A stretch of DNA of 64,000 nt, taken from Haliclona indistincta (taxonomy: Eukaryota > Porifera > Demospongiae > Haplosclerida > Chalinidae). Below the pieces are notes generated by a model. The model searched no databases, was not told where the DNA came from, and was given only the letters and a program-made list of their open reading frames with translations. The DNA is taken from positions 6,762,191-6,826,190 of the forward strand of contig OZ024789.1 of the NCBI GenBank assembly GCA_964017065.1, read 5' to 3'. Of the stretch, positions 1-18,560 are shown in pieces; position 1 is the stretch's first letter; each line of letters starts with the position of its first letter. The translations under genes and the position numbers were made by a program.

Positions 1-335
1 TAGAAGTGCGCCATTAAAACCTTGTCAAAGTATGAATGGCATCATAATTAATTTTATTCATGAATAAACTGTTAGACTCTCACTTGTTGCCAGTGGTATT
101 GAAACGAGAGCAAAAATTATCACAAAAGTAGTGCATGTCAAGTCATTACAAACCACTCCCCATCTATTGAACACATAGTATAATTATAGTAACATAATCA
201 CATGGTTGGTTCATTACTTTACTGTACAAAGGAATAAATACCACGCCTGACTATTACTATTTTGAAACTTGTTCATAACTGCAGACTCCATTGAGTAAGA
301 ATGAATTACAGGAAGACCTTGAAGAGTTGATGACA
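1..335 (-). pseudogene. Truncated fragment of an ABCC4-like transporter (TMD2 exons)
   Basis: These bases match 3878-4210 in unit 1 nearly base for base. They cover a stub of the exon before NBD2, the exon that in unit 1 reads NRWGVV, and the beginning of the exon that in unit 1 reads RSPIFSQL. Similarity stops abruptly at about 335 inside that last exon, and unrelated sequence follows. This is the broken 5' side of a further transporter copy whose 3' part, on the minus strand, would lie left of the window. It may be a relic of an older unit. It cannot encode a full protein from this side. Confidence 0.8.
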
Positions 336-1083
336 AGAAAGTTTAAACTCTATGAATCAATTACTAGTTGTTTAGGTGGGTTCTGCTAACCTTTAGCAGC
401 ACACAAATCTAACTTTCGTTAGAATCGGTGCTAAAATGGCTGAGTTACAACGGGTTTTGTGACGGTTACTGTGGGCTTGTCCCCGTTTTTATCTGAATTT
501 CTCTGGAATCATTTCATTACTCAGTTTCTGGCAATCTGACATATCGTGTACTTTTCATTTTATGTGTCCCTGCTCTTCATGCTCATTTCTTCCTCATTAG
601 ATAATTCTATTGTAGTAGGCTGCTCCACTAGTTGGAGTTTGTCCTTCGGCTTGTGTTGTAAAGTTTCAATAATAATAATAATACAGCATAGCATTAGTAG
701 TAGATTCTCAAGAACGATTAATATCTACATTGATTTTGGTTTGTAACTCATGGCTGACATAGACTTTGAATTATCTTTTTTGCTTACTTAGTGTAATGTT
801 AGTAGCTATAATTATCTTATTTTATTTTTCCATTATGTATTTTTCATATTATTGTTAATACTTTTTCTTCACTCATTAGCATTCTATAATCCAGCTATAA
901 TCATTCAAATTATTAAAAAACACACAGCATGTCATTAATAGAGGCATGGTATAATAAACGCTGCAGGAAAACAACACTAAAGCGCTAGCATGGCGCTGCG
1001 CCGGGCACGCGCGCAGGTAATAACGCGAATCAATGTTGTGAACCCATTCCCTTACAGCGCTTTGAATAGATCTTGCAACGCCA
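336..1083. other. Gene-free spacer left of the NADAR gene
   Basis: No coding exon is recognised here. The stretch is AT-rich, has no counterpart in the three units, and ends in a GC-richer patch around 970-1020 with several GCGC steps. It lies upstream of the only complete NADAR gene, so the promoter is probably in its last few hundred bases. Confidence 0.5.
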
Positions 1084-1216
1084 CAGTCAAAGCGGAAGTA
1101 ATAGACGTCTACGTTGACCAATCAAACACTGCTGGTCACGTGTGGGCCTGCATCAGAGAATTAAAGCGCGTGATTGATTGGTCAACGTAAGAAAACGTGT
1201 TACTTCCGCTTTGACT
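1084..1216. mobile_element. Short inverted-repeat element (MITE-like) at the NADAR promoter
   Basis: The left arm begins CAGTCAAAGCGGAAGTAA and the right arm ends with its complement TTACTTCCGCTTTGACTG. The shared inner part, CGTTGACCAATCA, is also inverted. The whole element is about 133 bp and could fold into a hairpin. It ends 35 bp before the NADAR start codon. No clear target-site duplication was seen. It is absent in front of the truncated NADAR copies because the duplication breakpoint lies downstream. Confidence 0.6.
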
Positions 1217-1251
1217 GGTGTGCACGTGGTTAGCTTTGACAACTTTACATC

Positions 1252-1965
1252 ATGGCGGCTGCTGGCTTTTGCAAGTTCCCTGGTTGTTCTCGTCCACAAT
1301 ATGTTGAACTTGGATTTATTCACGAATTTTGTGGCAAGAAACACGCTGAATCGTACCGACAAATTTATGAAAATAACGGTAAGAATTATAGTGACATTGG
1401 TCAACCTTGATGATTTCCATACACTGTAGGTACTTCTTCTACCACAACAACTTTCACCTCTAAAGCGTTCTCTAGTGAGCCATCAAGGAAAGGAAAACTT
1501 CAACCTGATGTGAAACGAGTGTTGCCCATACATTTCTATAATAGCAATGATCCGTACTACTACTTAACAAATTTTTACGCGACATCCATTGAATTAGATG
1601 GTTATGTGTGGCCAACGACTGAACACTACTTTCAGGCTCAGAAATTTTTTGGTACTCCTTACTATGACTACATTAGGTCATTACCAACACCACGAGAAGC
1701 ATTTCAAGTGTCTCGATTGCCCCAAGCTGCCGAACGGGTCAGAGGAGACTGGCCAAGAGTGAAGGAACGAATCATGTTGAAAGCGCTGAGAGCAAAGTTT
1801 ACACAAGATAAACACTTACGGCAGCTGTTGCTAGACACAAAGGATGTCGACCTAGTAGAGCACACAACGAATGACTCATACTGGGGTGATGGAGGAGATG
1901 GGAGTGGTCAGAACCAACTAGGAAAGCTCTTAATGCAAGTTAGGAAAGAACTTAAAGACGAATAA
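1252..1965 (+). CDS. NADAR (DUF1768/YbiA-like) domain protein, intact copy
   Basis: Two exons, 1252-1378 and 1430-1965, are joined by a 51-bp GT-AG intron and give about 220 residues. The N-terminus holds a small Cys/His module (CKFPGC, then FCGKKH at about residues 29-34). The rest is a NADAR domain, with SNDPYYYLTNFY, the TTEHYFQAQKF segment containing the conserved Glu, and the C-terminal SYWGDGGDGSGQN plus LGKLLMQVR. Family members act on N-glycosidic bonds: bacterial YbiA on riboflavin intermediates, others as ADP-ribose hydrolases. The substrate here is unknown. The ATG at 1252 is chosen because it opens the Cys/His module and the frame joins cleanly over the intron. This is the only complete copy in the array. 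Confidence 0.88.
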
Positions 1966-2496
1966 TAATTATTATTATTATTATTGTGAAACACACCACG
2001 TAAGGTGCAGAATTGAAATAAAATAAGTTTTGCCGTAGCAATTGTTCTTAACATTGTTTACCAGCCACACCTAGTTCAACTCTTAGTAACATGTCTAGTG
2101 TCAACTACAACATTATTTCCAATGTATAACGCTTACATTGATGTGTAAATTTCATTATAATAACGTTTCATACTAAACACAGAATGTTCTGATCTGTTAG
2201 CATCCTGTGTTCATCTGTTTTTAAAATTAGGCAATTTTTACATGCGCATAAAAATTTACTTTGTTGTATGCTAATGCTATGTGCATTGTTGCGTGAATAG
2301 CTATTCCAAGCAGCAATGTTGCAAGTAACAAACTTGAGTAGCTTACAAAAATTAGTAGTACGTTCTTAATAAGTAGCCAAGCATAATACTATTAGCTTTT
2401 TCTGAATAGGAAACCGTTACTGTAAAATCATAACTTGGTCACACTACATGTGTACTCCAATTTGAAGTAAGTGCTACGTTCATGTATAAGTTGTTA
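1966..2496. other. Spacer between convergent NADAR and transporter genes
   Basis: No gene is seen. A short ATT microsatellite directly follows the NADAR stop, at about 1965-1985. From about 2060 the sequence matches the equivalent spacers of units 2 and 3. Both flanking genes end here, so it probably contains their 3' UTRs. Confidence 0.5.
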
Positions 2497-10583
<8,087 letters not shown>

Positions 10584-11067
10584 GGTGCCAGCAGCGAGGC
10601 AACGCCAAGTTCAGCAAAATTTGTAAGCCAAGACCTTTTATAATAGATTCTCGATCTGTTCCGCCAGTGCTGCCTCGTACGAATAACCCGTGCATAACAG
10701 CTTTAAACTAGTATCGCGGACTAGAAATTACTTGCTAATCATAATGCACCGAATTCGCACGAGCCGAAACAACTTACGAAGGTGCGTCAGAGGAAGGCAA
10801 GTTATATAATGGCTGACGCAATAACCATCAACTAAAAACACATCCTCTATCAATGAATATAGTGAGCTAAAGTAGCTAGCTGTTATGTACGCCTGACTTG
10901 ATGTAAACACTGCATTTTATTTTCTCAAATTTTCACCCATGCATTTTGACCAAAGTTCTCGCTATAACAAGTACAGCATTCAAAAAAGGCAAGCTTAGAC
11001 ACCTGAGCTCAGAAAGTTATTAGTATGGATCTGTCTATCGTATATTCTAAGACAATGAAAATAATTA
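10584..11067. other. Spacer between the transporter 5' end and the F-box-like gene 3' end, unit 1
   Basis: No gene is recognised. It must contain the transporter promoter on the 10584 side and the 3' UTR of the F-box-like gene on the other. Matching spacers are at 27075-27623 and 42067-42558. Confidence 0.5.
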
Positions 11068-13089
11068 TTATTCATTATAATTGACAATGACTTCCTCTGC
11101 TATTGATAATAGTAGGATCATTATAGAATCACAGTCTTGTCTTGCTAGTTTAGATGGAGTATACACTATTTGTTTGATTTTTCGATCTTTGAATTCATCT
11201 CCAAGCGAAGAAGTAGACAAAAGCTGTCGATACACACTAGCGTTTACCGGTGCAAAATGGAGAGTGGTTCCACAACAGTGCGAGAGATCCCGCATGTTAG
11301 TAAAGAATGCTTGTCTCACTTGAGATTCTTCACTGGTAAGCAAAACTGGACTGAGCTGTATGATATCTGGACCTCGACCTTCTTGAATCAACTGATTAAG
11401 GCAGTGGTTTAGAGCTGGAATAACACCAGCATAATTGTCAACAAAGATTAATTGTTTGAGAGAAGTATTGGATAATATGTATCTTGCAAGCTGTACCGGT
11501 GACACAGTGGGCCCGTGGTATTCTCCCAAGAAAGAAACTCGCTCGATGTGCACAACAAAATCCAAAGGAATAAGATTAAGATGTCTGAGTGTCATCGTAA
11601 GCTCACTCAACCTTAGCTCTTGACAAAACCGAAAAAGTTGATTGTAGGCTTGACAAGTGGAGATGTTGCAATTGACAGAATAGCATGAAGGAGCCATGTT
11701 AAGAAGTTTGAATGAGTAATTTGAAAGCGGAGGCTGGATCTGTGATAACGGCTTACATTCAACTTTGGATACTATCGGAGCACCTTCAGGACGTGGTTCA
11801 AAAACTTCACATTTCTGCAACATTTTGTACTCTTCTAAGTCGATTGCAGCGATTTCCAGAGACTGCTTGTGGGTAGCAGGTGTTGCCAGAAATGTCTCAA
11901 CAAGATGAAAAGTCTCGGGCAATGGTGATCGAGTGACTCGGACTGAGCGGACTTGAGGTTGCTTAAGGAGATTAGACAGTGTCGAAAGAAGGCTCTTGTA
12001 TTCGGGAATAACAATCTTCTTGTCACAGAAGCCTAGCCCATCCACAGTCAGTTGAATAAGATTTTGAAGTTGAAAATCAACTATTGCTTTGATAGCAGTG
12101 GATATTCTAACACAGGCATTCTCTGAAACAATATGTTCTTTGATAAACGTCATACCGACCCAAGTATTCTTAATCGTAATCGAAAGTTCTTCTAAAAGAT
12201 AGGGCGGAGGAGAAACAGGAAGTTGATGGTTTGATGGGTCGAGTATCTTTTCACGGGACGTGTCGTAGAAAAACTCAGAAATTGAATCCAATATCCAAGC
12301 AATAGACTCAGGAGAACTAGTAATCTTGAGGTGCTTCAGCTGAGACTGCTTGCTGGTGACTATGTTGTGGAGAAGAGCATATGGAATCACTTCTCCATCA
12401 GTCCCTTTCACTGAGTCATCAGATTCAAGAACAAGTTTTTGGATAGGACTGAGTACTTTACCAAGAGCTGGATGGGACGCCTGAAGATCAGTGAAATGCT
12501 TGAACCAGAGTGGACTATTTGCTATACGTTGCAATACCACGGAGCACTCATCAACAGGAGATAGTTTAGAGCAGTATTCAAGCAATGGCTGCACCGATAC
12601 TGCTAAATCTTTCGTTCCTTTGACAAATCCCCATAAACAAGCAAACAACTGGAATCTTCTGGCAGGAATAAAGCTTCCCATTAAAAATGTTCCAAGTGTT
12701 GCATACTGCTTGCTAAAAAGATTGAATAACTCGGGGCATACAAGTACATTGTCTTCTGTATCATGGTCGACGTGTGTGCAGCAGAGTCGCAGAGAAAAGA
12801 ATTTGTCCATACGAACTATCGTCTTCAGATTACCAAGGCACCAACTGACGAGGAGTTTACTGGCAGCAGACAAGAGGAAGTCCGCTTCCACACCATTAAA
12901 GATGGCCGACTCTTGTAGATGGAGCACGTCAGCAAAGGAGAGAGAGTTGACTAGTTTGCAACGAATATCCCGAGGTAAGAGAGCTAGAGCTTGTATTGGG
13001 AACTCCTCTAAACGTGCCATGATCTGTAACATGCACATGTCCTGCAATGGTAGAGGTGACACACCAGAAAGATAGTAACGAGAAGGCAT
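11068..13089 (-). CDS. Intronless F-box-like protein of unknown function, unit 1 (673 aa)
   Basis: One uninterrupted exon begins MPSRYYLSG. Residues about 36-62 (LPRDIRCKLVNSLSFADVLH) fit an F-box-like helix pattern. The rest is a long alpha/beta region with LRR-like strand spacing (for example LKHLKIT, LEELSITI, IQLTVDGLGF) but no regular repeat I can count. If the F-box is real it would act as a substrate receptor for an SCF ubiquitin ligase; that is inference only. It has no signal peptide or membrane segment. The copy at 42559 is nearly identical and also intact, while the copy at 27624 is broken. Being intronless among intron-rich neighbours suggests origin by retroposition or an old intronless family. 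Confidence 0.75.
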   Translation of the reverse strand: MPSRYYLSGVSPLPLQDMCMLQIMARLEEFPIQALALLPRDIRCKLVNSLSFADVLHLQESAIFNGVEADFLLSAASKLLVSWCLGNLKTIVRMDKFFSLRLCCTHVDHDTEDNVLVCPELFNLFSKQYATLGTFLMGSFIPARRFQLFACLWGFVKGTKDLAVSVQPLLEYCSKLSPVDECSVVLQRIANSPLWFKHFTDLQASHPALGKVLSPIQKLVLESDDSVKGTDGEVIPYALLHNIVTSKQSQLKHLKITSSPESIAWILDSISEFFYDTSREKILDPSNHQLPVSPPPYLLEELSITIKNTWVGMTFIKEHIVSENACVRISTAIKAIVDFQLQNLIQLTVDGLGFCDKKIVIPEYKSLLSTLSNLLKQPQVRSVRVTRSPLPETFHLVETFLATPATHKQSLEIAAIDLEEYKMLQKCEVFEPRPEGAPIVSKVECKPLSQIQPPLSNYSFKLLNMAPSCYSVNCNISTCQAYNQLFRFCQELRLSELTMTLRHLNLIPLDFVVHIERVSFLGEYHGPTVSPVQLARYILSNTSLKQLIFVDNYAGVIPALNHCLNQLIQEGRGPDIIQLSPVLLTSEESQVRQAFFTNMRDLSHCCGTTLHFAPVNASVYRQLLSTSSLGDEFKDRKIKQIVYTPSKLARQDCDSIMILLLSIAEEVIVNYNE

Positions 13090-13106
13090 GGTTGTATGAC
13101 GTTGAC

Positions 13107-13186
13107 CAGGAGCGCATAATGAGAGTGCATGAGCGCGGTAAGAAGGCTCACTCTCTTACCGCGCTCACTCTCATTATGCGCTCCTG
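13107..13186. mobile_element. 80-bp hAT-like mini element upstream of the F-box-like gene, unit 1
   Basis: Ends are CAGGAGCGCATAATGAGAG and its inverted complement. CGTTGAC flanks it on both sides (13100-13106 and 13187-13193). Unit 3 has the empty site, a single CGTTGAC just upstream of its gene start, while unit 2 has a shortened copy at 29635-29699. CAG...CTG ends with a 7-8 bp duplication fit the hAT group. It lies 18 bp from the start codon, so it should be in the 5' leader or promoter. Confidence 0.7.
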
Positions 13187-15328
13187 CGTTGACGTAATTG
13201 AAATTGCACTTTTGCAGCTTGATCCATGCATCCACAACCATGACAAACTGCACGTAATAAAACCTTGAGTTTTACCAAAAATAATGTATTATCTACAAAA
13301 ATATGAACACGCCGGACAATATGCAACAATGAATGATGACAATAATATTGTTTGATGACTAGTCTTTGCAGTAGTGGACTAAAATGCCACTTTGGAACTC
13401 TTTCTCTGTCGCTGATGCTCCTTCTTCTCCTCGTATTCTTTCCTGGCAACACTATTGGCGTCTTTTAGAATAATGTTGACCTTACGAACAATCTCCTCTA
13501 AGAAAAAGACGTGAGCATTAAAATCACAAGTAGATTGAGGTTTAAATATCAGTTGTACGCCATCTGGTTGACATAGGTTCAACATGCTTTGGGCATAAAC
13601 CACTAGATTTACTACACCTGTGACAGACCCAGATATACTCACTAGCGGTCAAGGTGGTTGTTTCAAAGTCAATGGTCTTGTAGGCACTGTCCTTACTGAA
13701 CACACTCAATGCGTTACCTCGGTCCTCAAGTATTTCACATGCACAAATGGCATCAATGTCATATCTCATCTGAAGAGCAAACAGAAAATTGTAAGCTTTT
13801 TGTTGCAACACACATTAGTAGTTCAATAGTTAGCACCAATTCCACAATTTGGTATACATTACTAGAAGGTTTGATTTTAGAATGTAACTAGAAAAAATTC
13901 ATTCTAATACTGAAATTGGAGCATGCTACTACTTAAACCAAAATGAAGAGGCTGAACTTTTATGGACACAATGTGTGTGTGCTAACGGGTTTTGTCAAAG
14001 TCTTGAGGAATGACTTTGTCGGTTAATCAACTGGTTGTATCTCAATCCGCTCAGGGTCAACTCCTTTAGAATGAATAATGATATGTATGCTAACTGAGTT
14101 CCAGCCGTATGGCTATGCTGTTATCAACTTGATACGGATGAAGTTATCAATATTCAACTACATGTACATACCAAGGTGAACTTTGGTGTTGGCTCTGATC
14201 TTCTGTAGCATAGTCACTGTGTAAGACTAAGGCACAGTGAAAAAATCAAATAAAATCATGAAATGAACACTCCACATGCATATCTACTATATTATGGACC
14301 ACTTTTATTAAACATCATGGCTTACCTTGTACTGATGGCTGGTCAGTTCTGCTCGAACAGTAGTCTGTGTCTTTCTGCCTAATGAACTTTCTAACACTTC
14401 CTCTGCACCTAGAAATGATGATCGTCTTCCTGAAGAGAAAACAAGATGGCAAAGTGCCAAACAGTTCACTAGTTGGCAATGTTCTTAAAGCAGCAGTCAT
14501 AGCCAACTACCAAAATACCGTTTGTAAGGAAGTTTTGATAATTGAAATTACAGCACAAAAATTGAATTTAACCTTTAATTCACACTTACTGATGTTTCTG
14601 ACGAGCACAAAATCCATTGTGCCCTGACTTGATAGTGTACTACCAAGATCAACCAACTCATCAGGATAATCCTTCTTTTCAAGCTCATAATCTGTATGTA
14701 GACAGAAAATAGTAAACATATTGATAGGGATAGCTACAAATATTAAAATGATCCTTATAACTTGTAAATTGTATGTAGGTAAACACAGTGCAAATCCCCA
14801 TATTGACCGATAACCAAGGTGTTTAATTTATACTTGCCTGAAAGAGATACAACACTGTTGCTGTATCAGTGCAAAACTCGCTGATAGGGCACTATATTGC
14901 TGTCTAGTGCACGATGGCAGCCATTTTCTTACAATTGCCCATGCACTAGGTCAAGAGTTTATATCTGAGAGTATTGTACGCTCAATGTCACAATGTAAAT
15001 AGCATTCTCCACAAACTAGGTCATCAGTTGGGTGATGATCTCAATTGAGGCCCACCTGTGGGTAGCTGCATGATTACTGATAACAGTACGTCAATATGCC
15101 TACTTACACATGGTCCTCAAATGACTGATCTACTGTTTAGATTGCTCTATTCAGCGTTGAATGCTCAGTTATGAACTCTTGACTAGGATTACATGAAAAT
15201 TTGGACATCAAAAGGAACAAACAATTTGGACACAAACATACATGTACAGTTTAATAATCATACACCATCCATAAAAAATATTAAGACCACTCATTAATAA
15301 TTCATTGAGTCAGAAGCTGTGAAGTCAC

Positions 15329-15364
15329 GAATTAATGGCGGGTGTTCATGTCCGCCATTAATTC
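15329..15364. repeat. Hairpin GAATTAATGGCGG in a SIN1 intron
   Basis: Perfect 13-bp arms surround a short loop. It is conserved in unit 2 and degraded in unit 3. Confidence 0.6.
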
Positions 15365-15566
15365 GTTCATGTTAGATCCCTCATGAATAAACTCATTTTG
15401 CAAAAAAAGACCGTTTCTTTCACTGTGGAAGATCCAAGACGTGTCGAAGAGCTAAACCGCGTTACCTAACCATGCCACTATGTTCTTCGCAAACGGCAAA
15501 CGAGCTCCTAGTACACAAAAATGGCAGCAGTCATCGTCAGGTCAGTGTGAGCGTGGTCTAAGTCAG

Positions 15567-15735
15567 TTAGATCACCCAGACTCAGAATCTAACTGACATG
15601 AACGTCCCTTGGGCTATAGCGCTAATCACGACCCCTCGGATGGTCTTACACCCCTCTGGCTGTAAAACCATCCTCGGCTCATGACTGTCCCGCGGGATGT
15701 TCATGTCAATTAGATCCCTCCTTTGGGTGATCTAA
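15567..15735. mobile_element. Inverted-repeat element TTAGATCACCCA...TGGGTGATCTAA
   Basis: The terminal 12-bp arms are perfect, and inner inverted parts (GACATGAAC and GTTCATGTC) also match. It is shared with unit 2. In unit 3 the right half is replaced by other sequence. No clear target duplication was seen. Confidence 0.55.
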
Positions 15736-15951
15736 GTATTACATAGTGTATACTGACCATGAATTTGGAGTCTTCTTCTACGAATCACTCTTGTCAATAG
15801 TTCGCTCATTTCTACTTCAAGATTGTCCACAGCAAGTGTAGAAAAACCACCATTCTCATAGTAACTACAAACATACAAAATATTATATTCTATTTAGTTG
15901 AGCAATAGTCTCATACAACAATAAAGTACATGAACTATAGCTCTTACATGT

Positions 15952-17415
15952 TAATAGGGCAGATTTTCAAAAAGATGGGGACCAGCCGGATAAAAGCACC
16001 AAATTTTTTCTTGCATGTCCTTGGCTACTAAGCTTTGATTTTTTAATAGGACCCAACCGCGTAGTGCATTCTTACAACTTTTAAGGCAATTTTATATTTT
16101 AACGTTCATGAATAATTAATGAGCACATACATTTTGTACATAAAACTGGCTAAAACTTACTCTACTATGTATTTCTACTGGTATATTAAATAACGAATCA
16201 TCCCCAGCAATGATTTTGTTACAAAATGAAAAGAACATTTTTTACTAAGTTCAGTGCTTAATTTCTTGCAAGTACATCGATCTGCACCACAGCCTTTCTC
16301 ACTTTTACATCCACACTTAGCTAACTAGTTCAAGACATGCTTTGTTGGCTATTGGTTGTGTCATCCAAATAGGCATCTATTTCTGCTGCATGCTGTCAGT
16401 CTATGCAAGTCCCCAAGATTCTGGAGTAGGCCTCCACTGTTCACTTGTAGCCCAGATACTTCTCAAAACTGCTACTCATTATGAAAGGCTATAGGATAGT
16501 GCAAGAAAGCTAAGGCTGTAAGCCGGATAGTGCAAGAAAGGCTGTAAAATAGTGCAAGTAAGATAGTGCAAGAAAGGCTGTAAGATAGTGCAAGAAGGAT
16601 AGTGCAAGAAAGGCTGTAAGATAGTGCAAGAAAGATAGTGCAAGAAAGGCTGTAAGATAGTGCAAGTAAGATAGTGCAAGAAAGGCTGTAAGATAGTGCA
16701 AGTAAGATAGTGCAAGAAAGGCTGTAAGATAGTGCAAGAAAGGCTGTGTGCAAGAAAGGCTGTAAGATAGTGCAAGAAAGAGTGCAAGAAAGACTGTCAG
16801 GTAGTGCTAGAAATACTGCTTGGAATATGTCAGATAGTGCTAGAAGTACTGTAAGATAGTGCTTGAAATACTGTAAAATAGTGCTAGAAAGACTGTAAGA
16901 AATGCTGTGGAAACATCATGGGAAGCAATTGCAAGGCTGCCTTTGCAGCAAGAGTAGCAGTTTTGAGCTCATCGATGAAGCAAGAATGACAAGAAAGCAA
17001 AACTATGGAATACGTTCCACCAACAGTCAATACTCTATTGCAACATGCAAGGTGAGCTGCTTATCAGGTTAGTATCTGAGCTACAAGTGAACAGTTGTTA
17101 GTATAATGCAAACTAAAATGTTCTACCAACAAAATAATTGCTGGAGATGATTCATTATTTAATATACCAGTAGAAGTACATATTAGAGTAAGTTTTAGCC
17201 AGTTTAGAAATGGTTTATGTACAAAATGTATGTACTCATTAATTATTCATGAACGTTAAAATATAAAATTACCATAAAAGTTGTCAGAATGCACTACGCG
17301 GTTGGGTACTATTAAAAAATCAAAGCTTAGTACCCAAGGACATGCAGGAAAAAAATTGGTGCTTTTATCCAGTCTGTCCCTATTCCTCCAAAATAGTCCA
17401 AAAATCTGCCCTACT
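15952..17415. mobile_element. 1.46-kb foldback element, unit 1 only
   Basis: Long inverted arms of roughly 300 bp or more (AATAGGGCAGATTTT at the left, its complement-like partner at the right) share TCCTTGG, AAGCTTTGATTTTTTAATAG and AACGTTCATGAATAATTAAT. Between the arms lies a 22-bp-type minisatellite. ATGT is present at both edges (15948-15951 and 17416-17419). Units 2 and 3 keep the empty site (CTTACATGTGGATT). No transposase frame is seen, so it is non-autonomous. It is inside an intron of the broken SIN1 copy. Confidence 0.85.
16480..16900. repeat. Minisatellite in the centre of the foldback element
   Basis: Irregular tandem copies of a unit close to GATAGTGCAAGAAAGGCT, alternating with shorter forms. 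Three open frames on the minus strand over this stretch are by-products of the repeat. Confidence 0.85.
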
Positions 17416-17771
17416 ATGTGGATTGCTTACACTTTGACAATGAGGTGTCTTTTTGGTGAATCTTTTTGCACATCATGAGGCTCAGACTAGTATAAAAAAT
17501 AATAATCTCAACATAAAAAGAAAGAAAGACGTTTGAACCACATCCGCATGTCTGCAAACGTTTTTGAATCAAAACATGATTTTTAGATCTAGTCTGCTAT
17601 GACAAAGGTAAAGAAGGGCAACCATAACAAATTTCAGCATGTAAGGACCATATGATTGATTCCAGCTAGGAGGATAGTCTCATACTAGTGTAACCTAAGA
17701 GGTAGAAGCCATCTTGTCTAATGCAGCCACAAGCTAGTGTCCCATGATGTAACTTGTACATAATGCAGCCA

Positions 17772-17802
17772 CCTGCCTAATCAAGCCATTTGATTAGGCA
17801 GG
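17772..17802. repeat. Perfect 12-bp-stem hairpin beside a SIN1 exon
   Basis: CCTGCCTAATCA and its complement surround a 7-base loop, just inside the intron next to the donor of the exon that ends SLSV. It is kept in all three units (near 32840 and 48155). Confidence 0.65.
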
Positions 17803-18557
17803 TTTCACTGTACAGACAAACTGCAAGCTCCGTTTCCAAAAATTGCACGAATGATTTTTTGAAAAAATCTGTACTATTGCCACCTTTCTAAACATTCAAA
17901 TAAAATATTATATCGCGTATCACCTTGTTAACTTAATTTATCATTGATGCATACCTCCACAATACCAAGATTATTTGAAGCCAAACTTAGCAATATAGTC
18001 ATCACGTTGTAGCTCAGGTAGGTCTACATCAATCTCTCCATCGTCTTCAGCGACGTCTTCAGCGATCATCACTGAATAATTACTGACCTTTTTCTGTGAT
18101 CAAATAACAAACATGTGAAATATCAAATACAGTAAGCACAATACTATTTACTACTCAGTTGCCCGCCATAATGCTTAAATTATCACATGTAACTTACCAG
18201 GGGAATCGGTTCTCTCTCTTCTAGATACTTCCAGAATGTTAGACCTATCAGATCTTCAACAGTAGCTGTATCTAGTGAAGAGAACACAAACAGTGGTTCA
18301 CAGCACAAGAGAGAACAACATACGTAGCACAGTCACTTTGACAGGTACAGTCGGCTCCTGAAAAAGAATACATACTAGCATGCATGTAGTAAACACTACG
18401 CTACTTGTAGCTTACCTTTGCCATTGCTAGAAAGATGTAGTATTTGTTAGTTGAAGCAGCACCGTGATTCTGAAAAACAACAAGTATTGTTATAATGTTT
18501 TTAAACACACCTGTTCTAATAACTAACTAATGCACATGTATGAGCTAGATATTAACA

Positions 18558-18560
18558 CTG
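18558..18560. other. Duplication junction between units 1 and 2
   Basis: To the left, sequence matches the SIN1 intron at 51600-51683. To the right, it matches NADAR exon 2 from 1505. The bases CTG are common to both parents, so the breakpoint has 3 bp of microhomology. Confidence 0.9.

Larger units (their letters stand above)
13379..18469 (-). pseudogene. Truncated SIN1 (MAPKAP1) copy, 3' exons only, unit 1
   Basis: Exons for the CRIM, Ras-binding and PH regions are present from 18469 down to the stop at 13379, but the first five exons of the complete gene are missing. The CRIM exon has a 12-bp tandem duplication (AEDVAEDD instead of AEDD). It also has one extra base that brings TAA into frame at 17971-17973. 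The PH exon has a 15-bp in-frame deletion that removes RLTRL. An intron holds the 1.46-kb element at 15952. The 5' edge ends at the duplication join at 18558. It has no promoter of its own that I can see and should not make SIN1. Confidence 0.88.

Noticed and set aside
876..1429. Small open frames on both strands near the NADAR start
   Set aside because: They overlap the inverted-repeat element or the NADAR first exon in other frames and show no family features.
12491..13075. Long open frame on the plus strand inside the F-box-like gene
   Set aside because: It is antisense to a clear coding exon, with no features of its own; the equivalent in unit 2 is broken.
16472..16787. Three overlapping open frames of about 75-102 codons on the minus strand with Leu/Ser/Cys repeats
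   Set aside because: They are read-through of the minisatellite in the foldback element; all frames stay open because the repeat lacks stops.
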